Shown piece by piece: positions 41,948 to 50,686 of a stretch of DNA of 64,000 nucleotides. Positions within the stretch are counted from its first letter, which is position 1. Each line of letters starts with the position of its first letter. The stretch lies in contig CAWCLV010000006.1 of assembly GCA_963796485.1 (NCBI GenBank), positions 186,001 through 250,000 of the forward strand. The letters are read 5' to 3'. Source of the DNA: CAWCDJ01 sp963796485 (lineage in GTDB: Bacteria; Acidobacteriota; Terriglobia; Bryobacterales; Bryobacteraceae). The position numbers and the translations under genes are program-made. The notes beneath the pieces are model-generated. The model was given only the letters and a program-made list of their open reading frames with translations. It searched no databases and was not told where the DNA came from.

Positions 41948-43927
41948 ATGCTTGTCGCTGTAAGCCGGACCGGGGGATCGCCCCCTCGGCCCCGGTACGC
42001 CGTTTTTCTGGCGATAGGGCTCAGCCTGCTGGTGTCCGCGCGTATGCACGCCCAGAGGCGGGATCCCGGTTATGCCGCGCTCTCGCGAGCTTACGAGGAA
42101 CTCCGGCTCAAGAACTACGATGCGGCGATCCGGGACTTTCGGTCGGCGATTCTGGCCGCTCCCAGGCAGCCGGGGCCGCGCAAGGACCTGGCGTACACGT
42201 ATCTGAAAACAGGCGAAAACGACCTGGCGCGCGAGGAATTCCTGGAAGCCGTGCGTCTCGATCCGCAGGATTCGCAGGTGGCCATGGAGTACGCCTTCTT
42301 GTGCTTCGAATCGAAGCGGCAGGCCGAGGCGCGGCGGATCTTCGACCGCATCCGGATGAGCGGGAACCCGGTCGCCGAGCAGGCGTTTCAGAATATCGAC
42401 CGCCCGCTGGCGGAAGGGATTGCGCGGTGGAAAGAGGCGATCGCGCGGGGCGCGGACAACTTCAATTCGCACTTCGAACTTGCCACTCTGGCGGAGCAGC
42501 GCGACGAGCTGGAGCTTGCGGCGGCGCACTACGAACGGGCGTGGCGGCTGATGCCTGCGAGGCGCTCGGTCCAGGTGGATCTGGGGCGGGTTTGGAAAGC
42601 GCTGGGCAGGAACGACCAGGCGATGTCCGCTCTGGTGGCGGCTTCGCGCGGCGGCGAGCCCCGCGCGGCGGAGATGGCGCGCGAGCTGATGCCGGATCGC
42701 TATCCGTACGTGGCGGAATTCCAGCGCGCCCTGGCGTTCGATCCGCAAAATTCCGAATTGCGCCGGGAATTCGCCTATCTGCTGCTCAACATGAAGCGGC
42801 AGGCCGAAGCGGAGGAGCAATTCTCGTTACTGGTCGGGAACGACCCCGGTGACCTGCTCTCGGCAACGCAGTTGGGGTTCCTCCTCCATGCCCGGGGCGA
42901 GCACGCTGCCGCCGAACCTCTTTTCAACCGCGTCCTGGCCGGCAACGACGACGAATTGGCGAACCGGGTCCGGGCAGTGCTGCGAATGCCCCAGGTTGCC
43001 AGGCCGGAGGGGCGCGCCGCTCCGGTCTCGATCGACGCCAGGGTCATGGCGGAGCGAAGCATCAAGGCCGGCTATTTGAAGGACGCCGTGAAATATCTCC
43101 AGGAAGCGCACGAGGCGGATCCGGGGGACTTCAACGTCATGCTGAAACTCGGTTGGACGCTGAACCTGCTGCACCGCGACCGCGAGGCGCTTTCCTGGTT
43201 CGACCTCGCGCGGAAGAGTTCCGATTCCGGGATTGCGGCGAATGCCGGGAAGGCGTGGAAAAACCTGCGCAGCGAAGGCCAGGCGGTCCGAATTTCAGGT
43301 TGGCTCTACCCCGTGTACTCGTCGCGATGGCGGGACCTGTTTGGGTACGGCCAGGTCCGCGCCGAGGTGCGCACGCGCTGGCACGTCCAGCCTTACCTCA
43401 GTGTGCGCATGGTGGGCGATACGCGGCAGAAGATTCAATACGACTATGCCTCGCCGTTGTATCTTTCGGAGAGCTCGGTGGTGGTGGCCGCGGGCCTGGG
43501 AACCGATACCTGGCACGGCGCGCGGGCGTGGTTCGAGGCCGGTGAGGCGATCGGTTATGCGCGGCGCAGCGTGCTGCCCGATTACCGCGGCGGGGTCTCG
43601 GCGCTGCTGCGCTTCCGGAGAGTGGCGGATACGACGCTCGATGCGCTCTACATCTCGCAATTCGATAAGGACTTCCTGGTTTACAGCCAGACCCGCGCCG
43701 GGTACCTGGGCGGCCCGGTGGAGCCGTATTGGAACCTGAACGGGACGCTGGACGCCCGCGGCGAAGGGTGGGCCAATTTCATTGAAACGGGTCCCGGTAT
43801 CCGGTTCCTGGGTAAGCCGCTTCCGCGTGCCACGTGGGTCCGGCTGGATGTGCTCCGCGGCGAGTACCGGTCGGGCAAGACGTTCAGCGATATTCGGGCG
43901 GGATTCTGGTATGCGTTTACTCGTTAG
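41948..43927 (+). CDS. TPR-repeat protein with C-terminal outer-membrane barrel, NfrA/PgaA-like
   Basis: The 659-residue protein has an N-terminal signal/anchor (RYAVFLAIGLSLLVSA) and tetratricopeptide-like repeats to about residue 440 (AAIRDFRSAILAAPRQPG, LAREEFLEAVRLDPQDS, AAAHYERAWRLMPARR, EQFSLLVGNDPGDLL). The last 210 residues are strand-rich with aromatic girdles (YGQVRAEVRTRWHVQPYLSV, GLGTDTWHGARAWFEAGEAI, DIRAGFWYAF), like the barrel of NfrA/PgaA/BcsC exporters. It probably sits in the outer membrane as part of a saccharide or phage-receptor-like complex. It overlaps the following gene by 17 bases. Confidence 0.65.
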   Translation: MLVAVSRTGGSPPRPRYAVFLAIGLSLLVSARMHAQRRDPGYAALSRAYEELRLKNYDAAIRDFRSAILAAPRQPGPRKDLAYTYLKTGENDLAREEFLEAVRLDPQDSQVAMEYAFLCFESKRQAEARRIFDRIRMSGNPVAEQAFQNIDRPLAEGIARWKEAIARGADNFNSHFELATLAEQRDELELAAAHYERAWRLMPARRSVQVDLGRVWKALGRNDQAMSALVAASRGGEPRAAEMARELMPDRYPYVAEFQRALAFDPQNSELRREFAYLLLNMKRQAEAEEQFSLLVGNDPGDLLSATQLGFLLHARGEHAAAEPLFNRVLAGNDDELANRVRAVLRMPQVARPEGRAAPVSIDARVMAERSIKAGYLKDAVKYLQEAHEADPGDFNVMLKLGWTLNLLHRDREALSWFDLARKSSDSGIAANAGKAWKNLRSEGQAVRISGWLYPVYSSRWRDLFGYGQVRAEVRTRWHVQPYLSVRMVGDTRQKIQYDYASPLYLSESSVVVAAGLGTDTWHGARAWFEAGEAIGYARRSVLPDYRGGVSALLRFRRVADTTLDALYISQFDKDFLVYSQTRAGYLGGPVEPYWNLNGTLDARGEGWANFIETGPGIRFLGKPLPRATWVRLDVLRGEYRSGKTFSDIRAGFWYAFTR

Positions 43928-45905
43928 CCTGGCGGTTGTTGCACTGTGCGCGCGCGCCGCGGAATCGCCGTATTTCGCCGTACTGTCGGATGACGTGGGG
44001 GCGTGGCCCGCGATTCTGTCGTCCATCGGCCTGGAACAGCGGCCGGCGGGCGTTTCGCGGATCTTTGTGGCCCGCGCGGGGGCGTCGGCCTCTCCGGAAT
44101 GGGTTGGACGGGTGGAAAAGGGCGCGATACTCATCCTGGAAGGGGAATCGTCGCTGGCGGATTCGTTTGGATTCCGGCGGGCCGCAGGCAAAGAAAACAC
44201 GAAGGTGACCAGCCTGACGGACGTCCACCGGCCGGAGTTGCGGATTGTATGGGGGACGGGTCTGGAGCTGCCGGCGTTCGAGGTCCCCGAAAAAGCGCAG
44301 GTGTTTGCGCGGGAGCGTTGGAACGGAGCGCCGCTGGAGGCAGGCTTCCGGCACGGCGCCGGCGCCGTGCTCTGGATAGCCGCGCCTCCGGGTGAGCGCG
44401 GCTACGAACGGTTCCCCTACCTTCTTCAGGCATTGGCCGATCTCGGGCTCGAGCCTCCGCTGCAGTCCGCGCGTTTGTGGGCCTTTTTCGACTCCGCATA
44501 CCGGTCGCGGGTGGATCTGGACTACTTCGCCGCGCGCTGGCGGGAGGCGGGGATCTCGGCGTTGCACGTGGCGGCGTGGCACTTCTTCGAGCCGGATCCG
44601 GAGCGGGACCGGTATCTGAGGGAGGTGATCGAGGCATGCCATCGCGAAGGCATCCTGGTCTACGCGTGGCTCGAACTGCCCCATGTGAGCGAGAAGTTCT
44701 GGAGCGACCACCCGGAATGGCGCGAGAAGACCGCGATTCTGCAAGACGCGCAACTCGACTGGCGAAAGCTCATGAACCTGTCGAACCCCGACTGCTTCCG
44801 GGCGGTAGCAGGCGGCGTGAAGGACCTGGGGGCTCGTTTCGATTGGGACGGGTTCAATCTGGCGGAATTGTATTTCGAATCGCTTCAGGGGATCGACAAC
44901 CCCTCGCGCTTCACTCCCATGAACGACGACGTGCGGAGGGAGTTTCGAAAGGTGGGAGGGTTCGATCCGATCGAGCTGTTCTCGACCCGCAAAGACGCGG
45001 CATCGAGGCGGCGGTTCCTGGACTACCGGGCCGAACTTGCGGGCCGCATCGAGCGGGAGTGGCTGGCGGAAGTCGAAGCGATGCGGCGCTCAAAGCCCGA
45101 TCTGGATGTGGTGCTGACGCATGTGGACGACCGTCTCGACACCGGGATGCGCGATGCGATCGGGGTAGACGCCGCGGCGGTGCTGCCGTCGCTGAAGAGC
45201 CGCACTCTCACGCTACTGATCGAGGACCCGGCGACGCTATGGAACCTGGGCCCGCAGCGGTACCGGACGATCGCCGAGAGGTACGCCGCGCTGACGGCGG
45301 AGCGCGACCGGTTGGCGATCGACATCAATGTGGCGGACCGGTATCAGGACGTGTATCCGACTAAGCAGCAGACCGGCACGGAGCTTTTCGAGCTGGTCCA
45401 TGGTGCGAGCGCGAGCTTTTCCCGGGTGGCATTGTACTTCGAGAACTCGCTCCTGCCGCCCGATTTCGGACTGATTCCCGCCGCGGCCGCCGTTGGGCGG
45501 GTAGACGAACTCGGCGGGAAGACGGTTGTGGAGTCCGCGTTGCCCGTGGGCCTCCGCTGGAAGGGTCCGGCGGTGGTAGATGGAGAGCCTTGGCCGGCAA
45601 CGGATGGGCACACGGTGTGGCTGCCGGCGGGGCGTCACAGCGTCGAGGCTGGCGAGGAACCGGGTGGGAAAGCGGGCGGGAAGCCGGGCGAGCCGAGGCT
45701 GTTGCGGCTGAACGGCGAACTGCAATCGGCCAGGTGGGCAGATGCAGCCGTGCTGGAGTTCAGTTACCGCGCTACAGGCCGGGCGATTGCGGTGCTGGAC
45801 CGGGCTGCGAAACGGGTGGAGATCGACGGAGTTGAAAGGCCGGCAGGATCGAAAACCCTGACGCTGCCGAGAGGCCAGCATTTTGTATCCGTGACAACGG
45901 ACTGA
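43911..45905 (+). CDS. secreted TIM-barrel (glycosidase-like) protein coupled to the TPR-barrel
   Basis: The 664-residue protein starts MRLLVSLAVVALCARAA, a signal peptide. Residues about 185-430 form a TIM barrel: RSRVDLDYFAARWREAGISA, LHVAAWHFFEPDPERDRYL, REGILVYAWLELPHVSEKFW and RFDWDGFNLAELYFESLQG, with Glu/Asp pairs at strand ends as in GH-like PgaB C-terminal or GHL10 domains. A C-terminal beta region with an odd Gly/Lys/Pro run (PGGKAGGKPGEPR) precedes a final strand segment. No polysaccharide deacetylase motif is seen. Its start is inside the TPR gene, so the two are translationally coupled. Confidence 0.55.
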   Translation: MRLLVSLAVVALCARAAESPYFAVLSDDVGAWPAILSSIGLEQRPAGVSRIFVARAGASASPEWVGRVEKGAILILEGESSLADSFGFRRAAGKENTKVTSLTDVHRPELRIVWGTGLELPAFEVPEKAQVFARERWNGAPLEAGFRHGAGAVLWIAAPPGERGYERFPYLLQALADLGLEPPLQSARLWAFFDSAYRSRVDLDYFAARWREAGISALHVAAWHFFEPDPERDRYLREVIEACHREGILVYAWLELPHVSEKFWSDHPEWREKTAILQDAQLDWRKLMNLSNPDCFRAVAGGVKDLGARFDWDGFNLAELYFESLQGIDNPSRFTPMNDDVRREFRKVGGFDPIELFSTRKDAASRRRFLDYRAELAGRIEREWLAEVEAMRRSKPDLDVVLTHVDDRLDTGMRDAIGVDAAAVLPSLKSRTLTLLIEDPATLWNLGPQRYRTIAERYAALTAERDRLAIDINVADRYQDVYPTKQQTGTELFELVHGASASFSRVALYFENSLLPPDFGLIPAAAAVGRVDELGGKTVVESALPVGLRWKGPAVVDGEPWPATDGHTVWLPAGRHSVEAGEEPGGKAGGKPGEPRLLRLNGELQSARWADAAVLEFSYRATGRAIAVLDRAAKRVEIDGVERPAGSKTLTLPRGQHFVSVTTD

Positions 45906-45953
45906 GTTTCGGGTGACAATCGTAGCTGACTGAGCTAGGATGGCCAGTGGCAA

Positions 45954-46337
45954 ATGACGGATGTCGCGTTACAGCACGGTTCCCCGGACATCCCCGATAA
46001 GCTGTACTTCAAGATCGGGGAAGTGAGCGAATTGCTCGGGGTGGAGCCGTATGTCTTGCGGTACTGGGAAGGGGAGTTCCCGGTATTATCACCGAAAAAG
46101 TCGGGAACAGGGCACCGGCTGTACCGGCGAAAGGACGTCGAACTGCTGCTCCGGATCAAACAACTGCTCTACGAGCGGCGGTTTACGATCGAAGGCGCCC
46201 GCCAGGCGTTGCAAGCCGAGTCCCGGGTACCCAAAGCTGCCAAAGCCGCCAAGCGGGTGCAACAGGAGCTATTCTCGGAGGATCCGTTACCCGACATCCG
46301 CAGAGAGCTCGAAGATATTCTGCAAATCCTCAAATAG
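45954..46337 (+). CDS. MerR-family transcriptional regulator
   Basis: The 127-residue protein has a MerR winged helix: LYFKIGEVSELLGVEPYVLR, YWEGEFPVLSPKKSGTGHRL and YRRKDVELLLRIKQLLYERR. The second part, FTIEGARQALQ followed by a basic linker and an acidic end helix (DIRRELEDILQILK), is short, with no obvious metal or drug-binding domain. It acts as a dimer on DNA. Its target is unknown; the 48 bases upstream hold no clear inverted repeat. It converges with parB, 14 bases away. Confidence 0.85.
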   Translation: MTDVALQHGSPDIPDKLYFKIGEVSELLGVEPYVLRYWEGEFPVLSPKKSGTGHRLYRRKDVELLLRIKQLLYERRFTIEGARQALQAESRVPKAAKAAKRVQQELFSEDPLPDIRRELEDILQILK

Positions 46338-46351
46338 CCAAATCGTGATAG

Positions 46352-47245
46352 CTACTGTTCGCCGACGATGGCGGTGTAGATTCGGTCGAGATCGTCGGCG
46401 CCGTAGTATTCGATCTCGATTCGACCGCCTTTCTGTTTAGGCTTCTCGACGATCTTCACGCGGGTGCCGAGCACGCGTTGCAGTTCCTGAATGGCCGCTT
46501 TGACGTTGGGATCGGTGTCGACTTCGTCCACGTGCTTGGGTTTGCGGCCTTCCGTCATTTTTTGAGTGACACGCTCGATCTGACGGACAGACCAGCCCTG
46601 GGCTACGCTCTTCTCAGCGACTTCGCGTTGGAGTTCGGCCGTCGGCAGACTGAGCAGGCAGCGGCCGTGGCCGGCCGAGAGGCGGCGTTCGGCGATGAGT
46701 TGTTGAATATCCGGCGGAAGCTGCAGGAGGCGCTGAAAATTCAGGATCGTGGTACGGTCTTTCCCGGTTCGCTCGCCAATCTGCTCGGCATTGAGGTTGA
46801 GTTCCCTGCCGAGGCGTTCATACGCGGCGGCCGTTTCGATGGCGTTCAGATCCTCGCGCTGGATGTTCTCGATCAGCGTGATTTCGAGGAGCCGGTCGTC
46901 AGGAACATCTTCGACGACGATCGGAACGTGGGTGAGGCCCGCCAACCTGGCTGCGCGCCACCGGCGCTCTCCGGCGATGAGTTGGTAGCGGCCGTTAACG
47001 TGACGGACGACCAGGGGCTGGATGATGCCGTTCGACCGAATCGACTGCGCGAGTTCGGAGAGCCGGTCATTTTGGAAGACGCGGCGCGGTTGGAGCGGAT
47101 TCGGGTCGATGCCGTCGATCGGCAAAGTGCCAGGGTGGGTGGAATGGGCTGCCGGCGCAGAGGCGGGCGGAGCCTGGGTGCGCGTTTGAAGCAACGCGTG
47201 GAGTCCCTTACCGAGAGCTTTGCGCTGACTGTCTACCTTGTTCAT
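46352..47245 (-). CDS. parB: chromosome-partitioning protein ParB
   Basis: The 297-residue CTP-dependent DNA clamp binds parS and spreads along DNA. Visible elements are the N-terminal ParA-contact peptide ALGKGLHALLQTR, the CTP-binding ParBc domain IDPNPLQPRRVFQNDRL, IIQPLVVRHVNGRYQLIAGE followed by RRWRAARLAG, the helix-turn-helix QIGERTGKDRTTILNFQRLL, LSAGHGRCLL, and a C-terminal dimer domain. It overlaps parA by 38 bases and is transcribed with it. Confidence 0.96.
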   Translation of the reverse strand: MNKVDSQRKALGKGLHALLQTRTQAPPASAPAAHSTHPGTLPIDGIDPNPLQPRRVFQNDRLSELAQSIRSNGIIQPLVVRHVNGRYQLIAGERRWRAARLAGLTHVPIVVEDVPDDRLLEITLIENIQREDLNAIETAAAYERLGRELNLNAEQIGERTGKDRTTILNFQRLLQLPPDIQQLIAERRLSAGHGRCLLSLPTAELQREVAEKSVAQGWSVRQIERVTQKMTEGRKPKHVDEVDTDPNVKAAIQELQRVLGTRVKIVEKPKQKGGRIEIEYYGADDLDRIYTAIVGEQ

Positions 47246-47999
47246 GGTCCAGAATCTCTTTTGCGAGTTTGATGTAGCTTTCCGCGCCGCGCGACCGGGG
47301 GTCGTAAGAAAGAATCGGTTTGCCGAAGCTCGGAGCCTCGGCGAGCCGGATGCTCCGGGGAATCACGGCCGAGAATACCTTTTCGGCGAAGAACTCCTTC
47401 AGATCGGCCGCAACCTGGCGTGTGAGGTTCGTACGGTCATCGAACATGGTGAGAAGGATGCCTTCGATCTCCAAGGGGTGCTGAAAGGCATCGCGGATGC
47501 GGTCCACGGTGTCCATGAGCTCGGAAACGCCTTCCAGCGCAAAGAACTCGCACTGGATGGGGACCAATACCGCGTCGGCGGCGATGAGGGCGTTGAGGGT
47601 GAGGAGATCGAGCGCCGGCGGGCAGTCGATCAGAATGAAGTGGTAAGCGGACCGGATTTCGTGGAGTCTTTCCCGGAGGCGGTACTCGCGGTCCGGCAGA
47701 TCGACGAGCTCCAGATTGGCGCCGATAAGGTTCTTATCGGCCGGAATCAGCTGCAGGCCTTCAAAGTCGGTGGGAACAATGGCAGCGGCGGCGTGAGAAT
47801 CACCAAGCAGGACGTTATACAGGCTGGGCCGGTCGGGAGCTTTCGCAATGCCGAGGCCTGTCGTGGCGTTTCCCTGGGGATCGGAGTCGATGACCAGGAC
47901 TCGTAAGTCATTGGCGGCCAAAGAAGCCGCCAAATTGATGGCGGTGGTAGTCTTTCCGACGCCGCCTTTTTGATTAGCGATCGCGAGTACTCTGCTCAA
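47208..47999 (-). CDS. parA: chromosome-partitioning ATPase ParA (Soj)
   Basis: The 263-residue deviant-Walker ATPase positions ParB-bound origins. It begins VLAIANQKGGVGKTTTAINLA (deviant Walker A KGGVGKTT), has VIDSDPQGNATTGLG (Walker A' Asp) and FILIDCPPALDLLTLNAL (Walker B). The 25-residue tail is basic and Gln/Ser-rich. Start ATG at 47999 lies 23 bases from the first parS site. parB follows within its 3' end. Confidence 0.96.
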   Translation of the reverse strand: MSRVLAIANQKGGVGKTTTAINLAASLAANDLRVLVIDSDPQGNATTGLGIAKAPDRPSLYNVLLGDSHAAAAIVPTDFEGLQLIPADKNLIGANLELVDLPDREYRLRERLHEIRSAYHFILIDCPPALDLLTLNALIAADAVLVPIQCEFFALEGVSELMDTVDRIRDAFQHPLEIEGILLTMFDDRTNLTRQVAADLKEFFAEKVFSAVIPRSIRLAEAPSFGKPILSYDPRSRGAESYIKLAKEILDHEQGRQSAQSSR

Positions 48000-48021
48000 G
48001 CGGTCATACTAACACGCGGAG

Positions 48022-48037
48022 TGTTCCACGTGAAACT
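48022..48037. promoter_or_regulatory. parS site 1
   Basis: TGTTCCACGTGAAACT differs from the bacterial parS consensus TGTTNCACGTGAAACA only at the last base. Located just upstream of parA, it is the expected ParB nucleation site and may also affect parAB transcription. Confidence 0.9.
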
Positions 48038-48046
48038 CAGTACAGA

Positions 48047-48062
48047 CGTTCCACGTGAAACA
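48047..48062. promoter_or_regulatory. parS site 2
   Basis: CGTTCCACGTGAAACA matches the parS consensus except for the first base. It is in the same orientation as site 1, starts 25 bases apart, which is about 2.4 helical turns. Confidence 0.9.
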
Positions 48063-48314
48063 ATGGCTACCCGCACTTCACTTCGGGTCGGGCCGACTCA
48101 CCGAAAACGTATGCCGAAGCGGGCCTGAAGCCCCGCGCAGGTTGAAACCTGCCCCACATCGTGTGAAGCCGACTTCAGCGCGGGGACGCGGATGGAACAG
48201 AAATGAGCCCTTGCCTCGGCCAAAACCACCCTGGTAAGTCTTTGGAGACACCGGGGTTCAGATCAGTCGGCGCGGCCTTTCAAGGCCTCCCGATCGAACC
48301 GTTGAGAAATGCGG
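48063..48314. other. 252-base gap after the parS pair with short palindromes
   Basis: The gap holds CCCCGCGC at 48131-48138 matched by GCGCGGGG at 48178-48185, enclosing a smaller CAGGTTGAAACCTG element and ending before rsmG. No gene, promoter or terminator with a T-run was convincing. The CAGGTT-GA-AACCTG unit could itself be a repeat of another dispersed family, but only one copy was noticed here. Confidence 0.4.
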
Positions 48315-48875
48315 CTATCGCGAAAGTCGCAAAAACCGTTGCGTGCCCCAGGGTAGAGGGATTGGCGGGTCCCAGGACAAGCCAAGGGCAGCCGGCGGTT
48401 CCTCGGAACCTGTGAGGAGAGCGACCCGACCGGAAAGAGCCGGCAAAGCCGCCGAAAGGTCCTCGTAGCTGACGGCCCGGGAGATCACCCAATCGAAGCG
48501 CTCGTGAACAGCTTCCGCGCGGCGGGACAGAACCCTGAGATTGGGAATGCCGCGGCTCGCTTCTTTCAGAAACACGGCCTTTCTCTGATGCGCTTCAATC
48601 AGGGTCACGGGACAGTCAGGACGGGCGACTGCCACAGGAAAACCCGGAAAGCCGGCCCCGGAGCCCACATCAGCGATCCGGCAGGGTCCGGGAGGCAGGT
48701 GGCGGGCCAGAAAAAGCGATTCGCCGTAGTGCCGCTCCGCCGCTTCCTGCGGCTGCTCGATCCGGGTGAGATTCAGGACCTTGTTCCACCGGCAGAGCAG
48801 TTGGTAGTGCGTGTCGAGCGCCTGCCACTGATCCGGCTGAAGCTCAAATGAAGCCCCCAAAATCTCACTGAGCAC
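48315..48875 (-). CDS. rsmG: 16S rRNA m7G527 methyltransferase RsmG
   Basis: The 186-residue protein (shorter than the usual 200-240) methylates G527 of 16S rRNA. Its Rossmann motif ADVGSGAGFPGFPVAVA and acidic IEAHQRKAVFL segment are the SAM site, with CRWNKVLNLTRI before and WVISRAVSYEDL after. The C-terminal end is shortened. It overlaps mnmG by 11 bases, the common rsmG-mnmG arrangement near bacterial origins. Confidence 0.93.
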   Translation of the reverse strand: MLSEILGASFELQPDQWQALDTHYQLLCRWNKVLNLTRIEQPQEAAERHYGESLFLARHLPPGPCRIADVGSGAGFPGFPVAVARPDCPVTLIEAHQRKAVFLKEASRGIPNLRVLSRRAEAVHERFDWVISRAVSYEDLSAALPALSGRVALLTGSEEPPAALGLSWDPPIPLPWGTQRFLRLSR

Positions 48876-50664
48876 GGTTCACGCTCAGGTAGACGTCGAG
48901 AATCGCAACCGCCGCCGGGGTGACACCCGGAATTCGGGCTGCCTGGCCCAATGTCGCGGGGCGGACGCGCTCGAGTTTATCCCGAACCTCGCGCGACAGC
49001 CCTGGAATGCCGTGGAAGGCAAACTCCGCGGGGATCGGCCGCCGTTCAGCGGTTTTGAGCCGTTCGATCTGGCGCTCCTGCTGGCCGATGTACCCGCTGT
49101 ACTTGGTCTCCGTCTCGACCGTTGCCAGCAAGCCGCGAGCGGGCTCTTCGCCGAGGATTTCCCGAACCCAACCCTCAATCTCCCGGATTCCGGATTCCGG
49201 GCGTTTCAGCCACTGGCCGTTTCGGTGACCCTCAAGGGCGGCGGAAAGCCGTTCCTTCTGCCGCTGCTTCCGGGAGAAGAGTTCCCAGCGCTCGTCCGTG
49301 ACCAAGCCCACGCGGCGCCCGATCGGCGTCAGGCGGGCGTCCGCATTGTCGATCCGCAGATGCAGGCGGAATTCGGCCCGCGAAGTGAACATCCGGTACG
49401 GTTCGTCGGCGCCCTTCGTGATCAGGTCATCGATCAGAATTCCGGTGTACCCCTCGGAGCGGCCGATGACCACCGGCTCTTTGCCGGAAACGGCGCACGC
49501 GACATTCAGCCCGGCGACCAAGCCCTGGCAGCCGGCCTCTTCGTAGCCGGAAGTCCCGTTGATCTGGCCCGCGAGATACAACCCGGAGATCGCCTTCACT
49601 TCCAGGGTATGCTTCAGCTCCCGGGGGTCGATCGCATCATATTCAATCGCGTACCCGGGGCGAATCATCTCGGCGCCTTCCAGGCCTGGAATGGACGCCA
49701 ATACCGCCGCCTGCACGTCGATCGGCATGCTGGTCGACATGCCGTTGAGGTACACCTCGTTGGTATCCAGGCCTTCCGGTTCTAGAAAAATCTGGTGACG
49801 TTCCTTATCCGGGAACTTCACCACCTTATCTTCGATGGAAGGGCAGTACCGCGGGCCGATGCCGGCAATTTGCCCGCTATAAAGCGGCGAGCGCGGTATG
49901 GCCTCTTTCAGAATGCGCAAGGTCTCGGGCGTGGTGTAGCCGATATGGCAGTGGATCTGCGGCCGGTCGATCTTCGTCGTCAGGAACGAGAACGGAGTGG
50001 GGTCGGGATCGCCGGGCTGCTCTTCAAACGCTTCCCACCGGATGGTCCGGCCATCGATCCGCGGCGGTGTACCCGTCTTGAGGCGCGTCCACTGCAGCCC
50101 CAGGGTTCGCAGCTGGTCGCCCAGGAGCTGCGAGGGGGCCTCGCCGTTGCGCCCGCAGCTGTATTTCATCTCGCCGACGTGGGCCAGCCCGTTTAGGAAC
50201 GTCCCGGTCGTGACGATGACGGCGGGCGAGAAGACGGTCCGGCCGTCGCGCAGCCGGACACCCGTCACGCGCCGGCCGTCGAGCTCGAGGGCGGCGACCT
50301 CCGCCTGCTTGATCCGCAGGTTCGGCTCCTGCTCCAGCACCTGCCGCATGCGGACGCGGTACATCTTCTTATCCATCTGGGCGCGCGGAGACCACACGGC
50401 CGGACCGCGGCTGGTGTTCAGAAGCCGGAACTGGATCCCGACCGCATCGGCCACCTCTCCCATGACACCGCCGAGCGCGTCGATCTCGCGAACCAGGTGG
50501 CCCTTGGCAATCCCGCCGATCGCGGGGTTGCAGGACATCTGGGCGATGAGGTCGAGATTCATCGTGACCATGGCGGTCTTCAGACCGAGGCGGGCGCAGG
50601 CGCGGGCGGCTTCGCACCCGGCGTGTCCGGCGCCGATTACCACGACGTCGTACCGTTCGTGCAT
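48865..50664 (-). CDS. mnmG: tRNA uridine-5-carboxymethylaminomethyl synthase subunit MnmG
   Basis: The 599-residue FAD protein works with MnmE to modify wobble uridine. The FAD motif is VVIGAGHAGCEAARACARLG, followed by MSCNPAIGGIAKGHLVREID and ALGGVMGEVADAVGIQFR, WSPRAQMDKKMYRVRMRQ, CGRNGEAPSQLLGDQL, RCH-like GPRYCPSIEDKVVKF and NGTSGYEEAGCQGLVAGLN. The ATG at 50664 places the FAD motif at the normal distance. TACAAT lies 7 bases before it, consistent with a leaderless or near-leaderless transcript. It is divergent from purD, 22 bases between starts. Confidence 0.95.
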   Translation of the reverse strand: MHERYDVVVIGAGHAGCEAARACARLGLKTAMVTMNLDLIAQMSCNPAIGGIAKGHLVREIDALGGVMGEVADAVGIQFRLLNTSRGPAVWSPRAQMDKKMYRVRMRQVLEQEPNLRIKQAEVAALELDGRRVTGVRLRDGRTVFSPAVIVTTGTFLNGLAHVGEMKYSCGRNGEAPSQLLGDQLRTLGLQWTRLKTGTPPRIDGRTIRWEAFEEQPGDPDPTPFSFLTTKIDRPQIHCHIGYTTPETLRILKEAIPRSPLYSGQIAGIGPRYCPSIEDKVVKFPDKERHQIFLEPEGLDTNEVYLNGMSTSMPIDVQAAVLASIPGLEGAEMIRPGYAIEYDAIDPRELKHTLEVKAISGLYLAGQINGTSGYEEAGCQGLVAGLNVACAVSGKEPVVIGRSEGYTGILIDDLITKGADEPYRMFTSRAEFRLHLRIDNADARLTPIGRRVGLVTDERWELFSRKQRQKERLSAALEGHRNGQWLKRPESGIREIEGWVREILGEEPARGLLATVETETKYSGYIGQQERQIERLKTAERRPIPAEFAFHGIPGLSREVRDKLERVRPATLGQAARIPGVTPAAVAILDVYLSVNRAQ

Positions 50665-50686
50665 TGTTACCATTGTAGCGAGCGAC

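Noticed and set aside
48055..48237. Small open frame after parS.
   Set aside because: It starts inside a parS site and is mostly Pro/Arg with no ribosome site.
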